Below, piece by piece: positions 1 through 9,004 of a stretch of DNA of 64,000 nucleotides. Below the pieces are notes generated by a model, which was given only the letters and a program-made list of their open reading frames with translations, had not been told where the DNA came from and ran no database searches. How positions within the stretch are numbered: position 1 is the first letter of the stretch; every line of letters starts with the position of its first letter. The translations under genes were made by a program, and so were the position numbers. Origin of the DNA: Bacillus shivajii (lineage in GTDB: Bacteria > Bacillota > Bacilli > Bacillales > Salisediminibacteriaceae); contig NZ_CP084703.1 in the NCBI RefSeq assembly GCF_020519665.1, positions 4,092,001 through 4,156,000 of the forward strand. Direction: 5' to 3'.

Positions 1-3000
1 AGTACATCCGCAGTTTCTGAAGGTAACGTTTCATTATCCGTTAAAAGTATTGGCATACCTTGAGCTGCAGCATAAGGAGCTATTGCTAATGCATCTGGGA
101 AGTCATGCCCATAAACAACAACCGCTTCATCCGTTCCGTCTGGAGCAACCATTTCAGCGATCATTGCTGAAGTTTCCCATCTAGTTTGTCCTGCAATACG
201 ATTTACAGTTGGTACTAGAGTTTCTAGCTCTTCTTCTACTGAGTCATCTACAGCAAGGTGTCCACCAAGAATCACTACTTCTGTTGCACCTAAACGGTCG
301 ATTTCATCGATTGTTGCTTGAGGTAATGAATCTGTTTGAGTTAGTAAGATTGGCGCATCATATTTTTGTGCTAAAGGAGCACCAGACAGTGCATCTGTAA
401 AGTCATCAGCACGAGTAAGGATTACTTTGTCCGCACTATCCCAGCCTTCTTGACTGACTTCAACTGCAGTATCAAAACGAGTATGTCCTGCAATTCGATC
501 AACGGCTGGTCTTTCAATCGTAACTGTTTCCTCTGTTACATTTCCGGCAATATCATGAACTTCAATATCAAATTCATTGATACCGTAATCAAGATCAACA
601 GTTACTTCAAATTCCTTCTCAAATTCGCGTTGTTCAAATGCTCCTCCGAATGGCTGATGATAGAATTCATCGCCATCGACTAAAACTCTAATTCTGTCAA
701 AGTTATCTTTGACATCAAATGTGAATGTTGCTTGTGGATCAAACGTTTCTTCTGGTGATTCTACAACAGATACTTCAGCTGGAGTAGTATCTACAATAAC
801 ACTTCTTGATAATGAAGTATCGTTACCAGCGACATCCTTAATGTTGAAAGGAATATCATATACACCATCAGATTCTACAGTGAAAGTAGTATCGAAATAG
901 TAGCGATTAGCCACCTCACTATGTTCTAATTCGACATCTTGTCCATTCACTGTGAATTCAGCAATTTCAGTGGCATTTTCTACATATCCACTTAATGGAA
1001 CTTCTAATGAATCGTAAATTCCACGGTGAGAAGGCTCATCAATAAACATTAATGGGTTTTCAGTATCACCAATAACTTGAACTGCTTCACCAGCATTTTG
1101 TGCATTGTCATATGCTTTTACTGTAAAAGTTGCTACTTCTGGTAAAGCTGTAAATTCTATAGCATACTCATTTTGGTCGTTCACAGGAATAACCTGTCCT
1201 TCACCAAAAATATTTCCTCCGTCCAACAGAACTTCAAAGTGCCTTAATCCACTATGATCATCTGTTGCAGACCAGCTTAATGTATTCGTTTCTTCATCAA
1301 ACTCTGAAGTTACTTCTGGTGCCACTGTATCAACAAGTACAGGGAACTTGAATGATTGCCATTCAGCACCTTCAAAATCAGCTACTGCCTTAACTTCATA
1401 ATAGTAAAGACCATCTTCTACAACATTGTTTCTTACTGTTCCATCCCATGCTGCTGATCCTATAATTTGGGCTGCAACACCAAGTCCACGGTCAAAGAAG
1501 TTCTTTCTTACATTTGACTGTGTATAAATCGTGCGTAAATGGTTTTCATCAGCATCTAAAATGCTGTATTGTACTTCTGATGCATTACGCAAGAATGATA
1601 GATATGGAGTGATTGATGTTAGCTCAGGTGAGAAAGCATGTCTTTCTCCAGCTCCTTCTAAGCCTGGTCCTGGCTTAAACCCTAAGTGGTAATAACCTCC
1701 ATCTTCACTATAAAGTAAGTTGGCAACTTCATAGAAACTTCCTTCTTCATAAAGTGGTTCGTCAAGGATTGGTACTTCTCCCCAGTCTCCGTTAAAACCA
1801 ACGAACGGTACACTTAATGTTGGGTGAGTATCTTGAGGGTCTACAAATGAAACGAACCCTTCAGCAAAATAGCCATTTTCAAAGAGAACTTCGAGGCTTT
1901 CGCCGCCATAAGCAACAATTCCTTCCGATAGGTCAATATCAAATTCCACTGTTACTGATGTACCTTCAGGAATTGTGATTGATCCAACCTCGGCCCCATC
2001 TACTGAAGCTGTGAATGGTGCATTAAGAATCTCAACGGCTTCTAGCTCATGTACGTTAAACCCAAGGTAATATTCACCTTCAAAGAATGGATCTACAAAA
2101 TCTGTTAGAAGCTGTGTCTCAATATCATAAGTTACTTCATCATCACTAAAGTTTGTCACTTCCAGTTCGAACGAAACTTCATCTGAAATTTCACGTAAAG
2201 CAACCTTTGCTTCACCATCTACTGGATTTACTGCATATGCTGGTGTACTGCTTGCAGCATGCAAGTCCATTTCACCTGCACCTTGACGACGAGGTGAGAA
2301 TGAGTTCTCCCAACCTAGTGCTGCGTTAGCAAATCCGATATCTTGTTTCGGTTTTGCAGTGTTCATTAATAGTTTCTTTGCAAGTAAAGAACGGTCAGCA
2401 CCTTCTAGACCGAATTCTTCATCAACACGTTCCAGAATAAGTGCTGCCCCTCCAGCAACATGAGGAGCTGCCATAGAAGTACCGCTCATTAAACCGTATT
2501 TGTTATCTTGTAGTGTTGAAAGGATGTTTCCACCTGGAGCTGTGATTTCTGGCTTGAAATCAAGGTTTGGAGCTAATCCCCATGATGTAAAGTCAGACAT
2601 TGCACCTGCTTCAGGGTTTAAAGCAATCGTTTCGTCACCATTAAAGCTAATCGTAAGGTTCTCTTCTTCATTCTCACTTAAGTCTCTTAAAAATTCACCG
2701 CTGCTTTTGTCCATAAATAAATATGGAATTTCAATCGCAGGATCGTCTTGCATATTCACGTAACCAGACACATTATTGAAAATAATGACAGCTGCTGCAC
2801 CATTTGCTTGTGCATTTAGCCCTTTATCAACAAACGCAAATTCACCACGTTGAACTAATGCCACCTTACCTTCAACATCGAGTCCTTCATATTCTTCTTC
2901 GTACCCTAATCCAGCATAAACAACTTCAAGTTCACCATCTAACGTTATCGGATCAGTAGTACCTGATACCAAAAACGGTAGTAATTCTTCAGGGTAGCTA

Positions 3001-4238
3001 GAAGAATTAGCTACTAATGCATCCATAGCCATATAATCATTCTCACTTGATGCTACACCTATAGATTCATAAGATACTGATGGAGATCCAGTCACACCAA
3101 TATCCGGATTCGAAGCATAAGGTGCTTTTGCAAATCCGTTAGCAAAGTGAGCTGAGTTACCAGCTGAAATAGATACAACAACTCCACTTTCTTGTGCACG
3201 TTTTACCGCTTGTTGCTCAGGGTCATGTGGACTAACAAAGCCAGCTACTGAACCTAAACTCAAGTTTAATACGTCAACTCCTAATTTAAGTGCGTCATCC
3301 ATAGCTTTTACGTATACATCCCCATATGTAGAACCAAATGTAGGATCATTACCAAAAACTTTTAACGCTAATAATTGTGCATCAGGAGCTACACCTTTAA
3401 TTCCACCATCTCCTTCATCACCGTTTGCTGCTGCAGTTCCTCCAACATGCATTCCGTGATGAGAGAATGGATCAAGGATTTCGTTGTTTCTATCCATATA
3501 GTTGTAACCGTATGGTACTTTATCAGTAAACCATTTACCCGGTACGTCTAAAGATTCAACAAGCTCTTTGTCAATTTTCAATTCTGTACCTTCAGTTACT
3601 TCCATATCACGGTGCCATGGGTCAATTCCTGTATCGATGATCCCGATAACAAGGCCTTCACCTGTGTAATCATAGTTATCCCACGTTTTTTGAGCATTTA
3701 TCATCCCTTTACTATAGCTCATATCAAGTTCCGCTTCAGGGCGTTCATACTCATTTACTACATGAACCATTTTTACACCAGCAGTATTTTCAATTGTCTC
3801 TATGTCACCGAAAGTAATTTCAGCACTGAAACCATTTGTTACTGCTGTGAAGTTATGAATCACATCAATGCTGACACCTTGTGATTTAATGTTTGATTGA
3901 ACAGCACTTTGAACTTGTACTGCTTCTTCATGCAAGCTTTGTTGTTCAGAACTAGGAAGTTCATCATACTTCACTCCTGCTTGCATCGCATGGAAAACAC
4001 CTGGTTTCTCTTCCATTTCAACTAATACACGAACTTGGTCATTTTCATTGTAAAACGAATTTAATAACTCTTCATCTGACACATTAACACCTTTGTCTGA
4101 ATCAGCAGTTGTTAAGTCGGTCTTAATTCCTAAATCACTCGTACCTTCTGCATTTGCACCACCAACAGCAAATTGTAAGTTAGAGGTCACAAGTAATACC
4201 GCCATTAAGCTAATAAATACTTTACGTAACTGCTTCAA
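1..4238 (-). CDS. Vpr-like S8 subtilisin-family surface protease, C-terminus outside window
   Basis: Secreted serine endopeptidase expected at the cell wall. The start is TTG at 4238, six bases after a GGGGGAG ribosome binding site; an in-frame GTG lies further upstream but has poor spacing. A signal peptide (about residues 1-28, ending AN-A) is followed by an inhibitor-I9-like propeptide. The catalytic triad is readable: Asp202 in GIIDTGID, His264 in HHGMHVGG and Ser588 in SGTSMAAPHVAGG. A PA-like insert lies between His and Ser at about residues 430-520, and Ig/FN3-like segments follow. From about residue 1243 there are two cell-wall-binding type 2 (CWB2) repeats starting RIAGHTRFDTA and RIAGQTRWETS. 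The reading frame is open at base 1, so more CWB2 repeats probably lie beyond. B. subtilis Vpr has the same protease core but no CWB2 repeats. The following minus-strand gap (4239-4446) is AT-rich with no other gene seen. Confidence 0.93.
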   Translation of the reverse strand, partial: MKQLRKVFISLMAVLLVTSNLQFAVGGANAEGTSDLGIKTDLTTADSDKGVNVSDEELLNSFYNENDQVRVLVEMEEKPGVFHAMQAGVKYDELPSSEQQSLHEEAVQVQSAVQSNIKSQGVSIDVIHNFTAVTNGFSAEITFGDIETIENTAGVKMVHVVNEYERPEAELDMSYSKGMINAQKTWDNYDYTGEGLVIGIIDTGIDPWHRDMEVTEGTELKIDKELVESLDVPGKWFTDKVPYGYNYMDRNNEILDPFSHHGMHVGGTAAANGDEGDGGIKGVAPDAQLLALKVFGNDPTFGSTYGDVYVKAMDDALKLGVDVLNLSLGSVAGFVSPHDPEQQAVKRAQESGVVVSISAGNSAHFANGFAKAPYASNPDIGVTGSPSVSYESIGVASSENDYMAMDALVANSSSYPEELLPFLVSGTTDPITLDGELEVVYAGLGYEEEYEGLDVEGKVALVQRGEFAFVDKGLNAQANGAAAVIIFNNVSGYVNMQDDPAIEIPYLFMDKSSGEFLRDLSENEEENLTISFNGDETIALNPEAGAMSDFTSWGLAPNLDFKPEITAPGGNILSTLQDNKYGLMSGTSMAAPHVAGGAALILERVDEEFGLEGADRSLLAKKLLMNTAKPKQDIGFANAALGWENSFSPRRQGAGEMDLHAASSTPAYAVNPVDGEAKVALREISDEVSFELEVTNFSDDEVTYDIETQLLTDFVDPFFEGEYYLGFNVHELEAVEILNAPFTASVDGAEVGSITIPEGTSVTVEFDIDLSEGIVAYGGESLEVLFENGYFAEGFVSFVDPQDTHPTLSVPFVGFNGDWGEVPILDEPLYEEGSFYEVANLLYSEDGGYYHLGFKPGPGLEGAGERHAFSPELTSITPYLSFLRNASEVQYSILDADENHLRTIYTQSNVRKNFFDRGLGVAAQIIGSAAWDGTVRNNVVEDGLYYYEVKAVADFEGAEWQSFKFPVLVDTVAPEVTSEFDEETNTLSWSATDDHSGLRHFEVLLDGGNIFGEGQVIPVNDQNEYAIEFTALPEVATFTVKAYDNAQNAGEAVQVIGDTENPLMFIDEPSHRGIYDSLEVPLSGYVENATEIAEFTVNGQDVELEHSEVANRYYFDTTFTVESDGVYDIPFNIKDVAGNDTSLSRSVIVDTTPAEVSVVESPEETFDPQATFTFDVKDNFDRIRVLVDGDEFYHQPFGGAFEQREFEKEFEVTVDLDYGINEFDIEVHDIAGNVTEETVTIERPAVDRIAGHTRFDTAVEVSQEGWDSADKVILTRADDFTDALSGAPLAQKYDAPILLTQTDSLPQATIDEIDRLGATEVVILGGHLAVDDSVEEELETLVPTVNRIAGQTRWETSAMIAEMVAPDGTDEAVVVYGHDFPDALAIAPYAAAQGMPILLTDNETLPSETADV

Positions 4239-4446
4239 TGATACTCCCCCTATTCTCGTAACTTTAATATTTGACACTTTTTCAGAATTTTCCCTCCTTT
4301 CACACTAATATATTTAATTTTACAAAAAATTTAAAATTCTATCAATACTTTCTTCCTATTTTTACATTTAATAGCAAAAATTAATGATAGAAATCAAGAA
4401 AAAATGATAATCTAATTGCTTGATTCTCCCCTTTTTTACAAAAAAG

Positions 4447-4497
4447 AAGTGCCAGGAACTCATTACAAATGGTAATTGTAATGTTTTCCTGACACTT
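4447..4497 (-). terminator. Intrinsic terminator of the secreted amidohydrolase-like gene
   Basis: Read on the minus strand, a long hairpin pairs AAGTGTCAGGA with TCCTGGCACTT, with an inner CATTAC/GTAATG stem, and is followed by a T-run. It lies just downstream of the stop codon at 4507. The outer stem contains a variant of the GTGCCWGGCAC palindrome found in several gaps of this window. Confidence 0.75.
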
Positions 4498-4506
4498 TAA
4501 TAGGTA

Positions 4507-5613
4507 TTATGATTGCTGAGATAAAACAAATTCCGCTAACGCATAAACTGCAAGATAATAGTTTTGTAGTTTATTACGCGGATCACGGTAGTCTCTATTA
4601 TATTCAACTTGCATTGCCTGAATACCTAATTCGTTTTTTGAGTAGTTCGCAACCGTTGCTGCTCCTGATGCTGTAAATGTATGGTTTTCATAAACACTGT
4701 GAATTCCGTGAGATTGATTAATATTTTTAAAGTTATTGATTGTCATTTGGTCCACAAGTGACCCACCGTCCGTTCCAATATCAACATCAAAAGGCCTGCT
4801 TCTTGCTGCCCCATGTAAGTCAATGACTAACGTTATCGGATAATTATCAATTATTCTCGATAACTCTCTTTTAAATGCTGTATCATTATAATAGTTTGCA
4901 TCTTTCGTTTCTTTTGTTTGATATAGAACATGTGCATTCGTATATTCATGGATGGAAAGTGCCATTGCACCAGTATAAATATCAGCATCCTTAGGATCGC
5001 CTTCACGTGTATGTATCGTTGAATGTGGAGCTGTGATTAAAATATTTGAATGCCCCTCTAAGAAGACATACTCTCTGTCAGAGTGAATTGCTCCTCGATT
5101 ATTGTTTTGTGCAAACTTCGATTGGTATTCGATCGTTTTTGAAAAATATAAGCCATTATTATAATCCTCTGTTATTTGTTTTAATAAAAAGAAGTTAGTA
5201 TCTTCACTGATGACGGTTTCTTCATTTGTCTGTTTCTGCTCTTTTTCATCAGTTTCTTCTACGTTCTTTGTCTCCTTCATAACTTCCTTCTCTTGTACTT
5301 CTTCATTTATACTTTTTTCTTTTTTACTCTCATCATTTTCTAGTTCTGTCTCATCGGTTTGAAGGTTTTCTTGTTCCTTGAAATCTTCCCCTTCTTGTTC
5401 ACCCTTAGTTTGAACATGTTCCAATGAATCTAATTGGACAGCTTCTAGGAGATTTGATTCAACATTCCTTTCTCCCCACATGACTCTTAATGGCATGTCT
5501 CCCGCTATTTCCTTATCACTAGACTCTGCCTCAGCACTGTTTAAATCAACAGATTGAACCATTATGTAGATAAATACTACACTTACCAGCCCACTTAATA
5601 GATATTTTTTCAA
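4507..5613 (-). CDS. Secreted N-formylglutamate-amidohydrolase-like protein with acidic linker
   Basis: A 368-residue protein. Residues 1-28 form a signal peptide or N-terminal anchor. Residues about 70-140 are a low-complexity linker rich in Glu, Lys, Thr and Asn. The C-terminal half is recognisable as the N-formylglutamate amidohydrolase superfamily: APHSTIHTREG (metal-site type), VIDLHGA and QVEYNRDYRDP match the family signatures sPHSg, DLHs and QxExnR. Classical members are cytoplasmic histidine-degradation enzymes. A secreted version with a long charged spacer would instead act outside the membrane on an unknown amide substrate, which is inference. No histidine-utilisation genes are nearby. 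It appears to be a single-gene unit with its own terminator. Confidence 0.6.
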   Translation of the reverse strand: MKKYLLSGLVSVVFIYIMVQSVDLNSAEAESSDKEIAGDMPLRVMWGERNVESNLLEAVQLDSLEHVQTKGEQEGEDFKEQENLQTDETELENDESKKEKSINEEVQEKEVMKETKNVEETDEKEQKQTNEETVISEDTNFFLLKQITEDYNNGLYFSKTIEYQSKFAQNNNRGAIHSDREYVFLEGHSNILITAPHSTIHTREGDPKDADIYTGAMALSIHEYTNAHVLYQTKETKDANYYNDTAFKRELSRIIDNYPITLVIDLHGAARSRPFDVDIGTDGGSLVDQMTINNFKNINQSHGIHSVYENHTFTASGAATVANYSKNELGIQAMQVEYNRDYRDPRNKLQNYYLAVYALAEFVLSQQS

Positions 5614-5725
5614 TTCGTTCCTTTGCCTCCTTTATTTTCATATTTTAATAGTAGCAAAGTTTTCCTCTTATAGGACTTAGTAAAACTTACCACTCTGCGG
5701 ATTGAAGGATAAAAAAGCGTTAAAA

Positions 5726-5753
5726 AAAGCACCTGGCAATAGCCAGCTGCTTT
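5726..5753 (-). terminator. Intrinsic terminator after the YczE-like gene
   Basis: Minus-strand stem AAAGCAGCTGGC / GCCAGGTGCTTT with a TATT loop and a following T-run, 28 bases downstream of the stop codon at 5782. Confidence 0.8.
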
Positions 5754-5781
5754 CTAGTCTCAGTGTTTAAAAGGTATGAAA

Positions 5782-6387
5782 TTAAGAGAATTTTAGTTTT
5801 GCAGATAAAGGCGTGTGGAACATTTGGATCAGTGGTCCAATCGCAAATACTGAAAGCAGTGTCCCTACTCCAATTGGGCCACTAAAAATAAATGCCATAA
5901 TTAATGCGCCAATTTCAATGATTGTTTTAGATACTTTCATGCTTTTCCCTGTACGGTGTTGCACTGCTAGCATTAAGCTATCAATTGGGTTTTTCGCAAG
6001 GTCTGCAGGTAGGTAAACCGCAATCCCTAGCCCCATAAACGTGATCCCAACAAGAACCATGACGACACGTAACATAAAGGATGCGATCGCCATTTCTGGG
6101 AAGACAACCAATAACCAGAAATCAATAAATAACCCTAAAATAAACATTGTAATGAGCGCTGTAATATCTGGCCTTTGTTTCATTAAATAAGCATTTAATA
6201 GAATAAGTAAAAAACCTACGATAAAGATCCATGTTCCAACTGTTAAACCAATTTGAATTGATAATCCAACGAATAACGCGTCCCACGGCCCTGCACCAAG
6301 GTCTGCGATAACCATCATGCTAATTCCAAATGATAAAATCAATAAACCTAATATATATAAGCCTGTGCGTATTGATAAGTTTTTCAT
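5782..6387 (-). CDS. YczE/YyaS-type integral membrane protein
   Basis: A 201-residue membrane protein with about five hydrophobic segments. The N-terminal part contains LGAGPWDALFVGLS, which is typical of the YczE/YitT-like DUF6198 group. The transport or sensing role of these proteins is not established. The start was set at the ATG at 6387 because AAGGTG (6395-6400) is seven bases upstream; a longer frame adding MKRRCAS has no suitable site. It is a single gene with a terminator downstream and a 20-bp palindrome about 200 bases upstream. Confidence 0.75.
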   Translation of the reverse strand: MKNLSIRTGLYILGLLILSFGISMMVIADLGAGPWDALFVGLSIQIGLTVGTWIFIVGFLLILLNAYLMKQRPDITALITMFILGLFIDFWLLVVFPEMAIASFMLRVVMVLVGITFMGLGIAVYLPADLAKNPIDSLMLAVQHRTGKSMKVSKTIIEIGALIMAFIFSGPIGVGTLLSVFAIGPLIQMFHTPLSAKLKFS

Positions 6388-6588
6388 AGATGCACACCTT
6401 CTTTTCATATAATTAATAACCAGAAATATTTTAACACGTTTTCGTCAAGACGTCTAATGTCATTAATTGTAATTAATTACAGATTGATAGACGAATAAAA
6501 GGTCGATAATAGAACTATCATGCCATGTTAAATGATGAAGCTATGAACTGAGAACCCTCGAAAAACACTTGTAAATGTAGATAAATAG

Positions 6589-6608
6589 TTAAACAAACGT
6601 TTGTTTAA
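6589..6608. promoter_or_regulatory. 20-bp perfect palindrome, operator-like
   Basis: TTAAACAAACGTTTGTTTAA is a perfect 20-bp palindrome between the yczE-like gene and anmK. An 18-bp version with the same core is at 32988-33005. The length and two-fold symmetry resemble TetR-family operators, but no TetR gene is in the window. Nothing else was recognised in 6388-6665. Confidence 0.45.
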
Positions 6609-6665
6609 GGTTCATGATTAGACATCATCGACTATGTACTACGTGATTACTTCAATAACAGACAA

Positions 6666-6702
6666 AAAACCTTTATGCGTTGTTTGCACGCATAAAGGTT
6701 TT
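6666..6702 (-). terminator. Intrinsic terminator of the anmK end of the salvage cluster
   Basis: A perfect 15-bp stem (6666-6680 with 6688-6702, core CCTTTATGCGT) with a 7-base loop. The minus-strand RNA ends in a T-run. It lies 8 bases after the anmK stop codon and closes the peptidoglycan salvage cluster. Confidence 0.92.
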
Positions 6703-6710
6703 AGAGCAAA

Positions 6711-7889
6711 TTACGGAAACGTCAATTTTCCCATTACGGTCGGCTTGTCAGCTCCTGTAGCAGAAGGTAAGGTGTTTGGTTGATTTCGCAAAAATTCATT
6801 TCCTAAAATCGCAAACGCAATCGCTTCTTTTGCATCACTTGAAAAATCAATTCTTTCCATTGATTGTACTGGGCGAGAAAGTTCTTTCTGTAAACTTCCC
6901 ATTAAAAATGCATTATGAACTCCGCCCCCACCAACGAATACTTCATCAATCTTATAGTCTGGATCTATTTGTTCTTTGACCGTACTTACAATCGCTATTA
7001 CTGTGTAATAAGTGATCGTAGCGACAATATCTTCAAATGGATAATTTCGCTTTATACCAGCATTATACAATTCTTTCGCATACGTCCTCGTATATAGCTC
7101 ACGACCTGTGCTTTTCGGGTAAGGACGTGAAATAAATGGGTCACTAGCAATAATCTCATTAAGCCAGCTCTCATGAACGGTCCCTCTAGCACCAATTTTC
7201 CCACTTTCATCGTAATCTAGCTTTCCGTTTGTTCCAATCCGAACCATTTCATCGATTAAAACGTTTCCAGGCCCAATATCGAAGGCGTATATCGTTTGAT
7301 CTGTGTTCGAAGCATTTGCCGGTAAGACTGTCAGATTACTAATTCCACCGATGTTGATCAACACTCTTCCTTTATGTTCATCTTTAAAAAGTATTTGGTC
7401 AACAAATGGAACAAGAGGTGCTCCTTGTCCGCCAGCAGCTAAATCATTCGGACGAAAGTCACCGACAGTTAAGCAACCTGTTCGGTTGGCGATCACGGCA
7501 AGCTCTCCAATTTGTAGCGTCGCATATTTCTCTGGCATGTGATAAATGGTTTGACCGTGAGAACTGATGAAATCTATTTCATCCATAGACTTTTCTGAAT
7601 TTGAAACGACTTTTTTTGCCGCATCCGCCATTTTTTCTCCTAAGAGCACATTCATTTCACAAATTTCATCGACCGATGACGTTTCTGGCTTACAAAGCTG
7701 TAAGATGCGCTGCTTTAGGTCTTCATCATATTCGAGCGTCTCGAATTTCAATAGATTCACTTTCGTATTATCAGCCGATCCTTCTATTTCAACAAGTGCT
7801 GCATCAACACCATCAACAGACGTTCCAGACATTAGTCCAACTGCCAGAACTCGTTCTTTTTTTAAAGGGAATTGAAAGTCAAACGTCAT
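6711..7889 (-). CDS. anmK: Anhydro-N-acetylmuramic acid kinase AnmK
   Basis: Converts 1,6-anhydro-MurNAc and ATP to MurNAc-6-phosphate by hydrolytic ring opening plus phosphorylation, in the cytoplasm. GLMSGTSVDGVDAAL near the N-terminus is the family's ATP-binding signature, and VGDFRPNDLAAGGQGAPLVP and FVGGGGVHN are also diagnostic. The start ATG at 7889 was chosen because GGAGG lies directly upstream; the 25-residue longer frame has no good site. The gene overlaps the end of the murR-like gene by 11 bases, with its ribosome binding site inside that gene, so translation is probably coupled. Its product feeds MurQ in the same cluster. AnmK is best known from Gram-negative recycling, so a source of anhydro sugars is implied (see the SpoIID/LytB-like gene at 15323). 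Confidence 0.95.
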   Translation of the reverse strand: MTFDFQFPLKKERVLAVGLMSGTSVDGVDAALVEIEGSADNTKVNLLKFETLEYDEDLKQRILQLCKPETSSVDEICEMNVLLGEKMADAAKKVVSNSEKSMDEIDFISSHGQTIYHMPEKYATLQIGELAVIANRTGCLTVGDFRPNDLAAGGQGAPLVPFVDQILFKDEHKGRVLINIGGISNLTVLPANASNTDQTIYAFDIGPGNVLIDEMVRIGTNGKLDYDESGKIGARGTVHESWLNEIIASDPFISRPYPKSTGRELYTRTYAKELYNAGIKRNYPFEDIVATITYYTVIAIVSTVKEQIDPDYKIDEVFVGGGGVHNAFLMGSLQKELSRPVQSMERIDFSSDAKEAIAFAILGNEFLRNQPNTLPSATGADKPTVMGKLTFP

Positions 7890-8781
7890 GGTTTCCTCCA
7901 CTGTTACGGCCATTTTTACTCTGCTTTTCTTGAATAAATTTAATAGCATCACGCGTCTCATCAAGATAATTGATTACATTATCATACGCTTGGTTTGCGA
8001 CACTCATAAACAACATATCAATGACATGAAGTTGCGCGATCCTTGACGAAGTTGCTCCACTTCTAAATGTCGCTTCCTTTGAGATCGACGTGCGTAAACA
8101 AATTTGCGAGACATCGGCAACAGGCGACGGACCAAAGCGCGTTAGTCCGATCGTTGTTGCGTTTTTCTTATTTGCTAATTCAAGAATTCGCTCTACTTCA
8201 AACGTACTTCCAGAGAAGGAGATTCCACAAACAACGTCTCCTTCTTTCACATTGGCAACGTGCATTGCTGCGACATGAAAGTCTGGAAATGCGGTTGCCC
8301 GTTTATTAATACGAGAAAACTTCAGCTGGGCATCTTGAGCAATAATACTTGAGGCTCCGACACCGAAAAAGTGAATGTTTTCAGCATGAATCATCGCTTC
8401 CACTGCTTGATCTAAGTCTTCTAAATCAAGGATCTCTGCTGTTTCCCGTAACGTTTGAATGCTGTTGTTGGTCATTTTGGAAACAACTTGTGAAGACGAC
8501 TCTCCAGGCTGAATATCACGATAGCCTTCTTCTGTGTTTTTTTGCAAGTCACCTGCTAAACGAAGCTTTAATTGTTGAAAGCCTTTAAAACCGAGTGATT
8601 TACAAAGGCGAATAACCGCTGCACTGCTCGTTAAGCTACGTTCTCCTAACTGTGATGCCGTTAGAGAAATCGTTTCGTTTGGATGGTCCATAATGTATTC
8701 AGCAATCTTCTTTTCAGAAGGTGCTAAGTCGTTCAACATTTCTTTTAAGATCATAAGTGCTCCAGATGTGGAAGAAGTCAC
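7879..8781 (-). CDS. murR: RpiR/MurR-family transcriptional regulator (HTH + SIS)
   Basis: A 300-residue regulator. Residues about 10-85 form the RpiR-type helix-turn-helix (LTASQLGERSLTSSAAVIRLCKSLGFKGFQQLKL), and residues about 130-260 form a SIS sugar-phosphate domain (FFGVGASSIIAQD, CGISFSGSTFEVERIL). B. subtilis MurR has this architecture, sits in the mur operon and responds to MurNAc-6-phosphate. The linkage here to murQ, anmK and nagZ makes the same role likely but unproven. The start is GTG 8781 (AAAGGA upstream), or ATG 8754 with GGAG five bases before it. The likely target is the palindrome at 15172-15188 before murQ. Confidence 0.88.
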   Translation of the reverse strand: MTSSTSGALMILKEMLNDLAPSEKKIAEYIMDHPNETISLTASQLGERSLTSSAAVIRLCKSLGFKGFQQLKLRLAGDLQKNTEEGYRDIQPGESSSQVVSKMTNNSIQTLRETAEILDLEDLDQAVEAMIHAENIHFFGVGASSIIAQDAQLKFSRINKRATAFPDFHVAAMHVANVKEGDVVCGISFSGSTFEVERILELANKKNATTIGLTRFGPSPVADVSQICLRTSISKEATFRSGATSSRIAQLHVIDMLFMSVANQAYDNVINYLDETRDAIKFIQEKQSKNGRNSGGNHDV

Positions 8782-8971
8782 GTAAGGTCACATCCTTTTT
8801 TATTGTTAAAATTAATTCATTTTCGTCCTCTTTTAGACTCTTATATTTTAGCAAGGAATGATCGAATAGGAAAAAATAAGGTACCTTGTCAGTAATCATG
8901 TGCATCATTGAACAATAAAACGTAAATGTTCACCATTTTGAATTTAAATATTATTTGTTATTGATAGAGAC

Positions 8972-9003
8972 AGGCTGCTGATCATACCATCAACAGCCTG
9001 TTA
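8972..9003 (-). terminator. Stem-loop after nagZ
   Basis: Minus-strand stem of the ACAGGCTG / CAGCCTGT type directly after the nagZ stop codon. There is no strong T-run, so it may only partly terminate or may protect the mRNA end; murR and anmK follow. Confidence 0.5.
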
Positions 9004-9004
9004 T

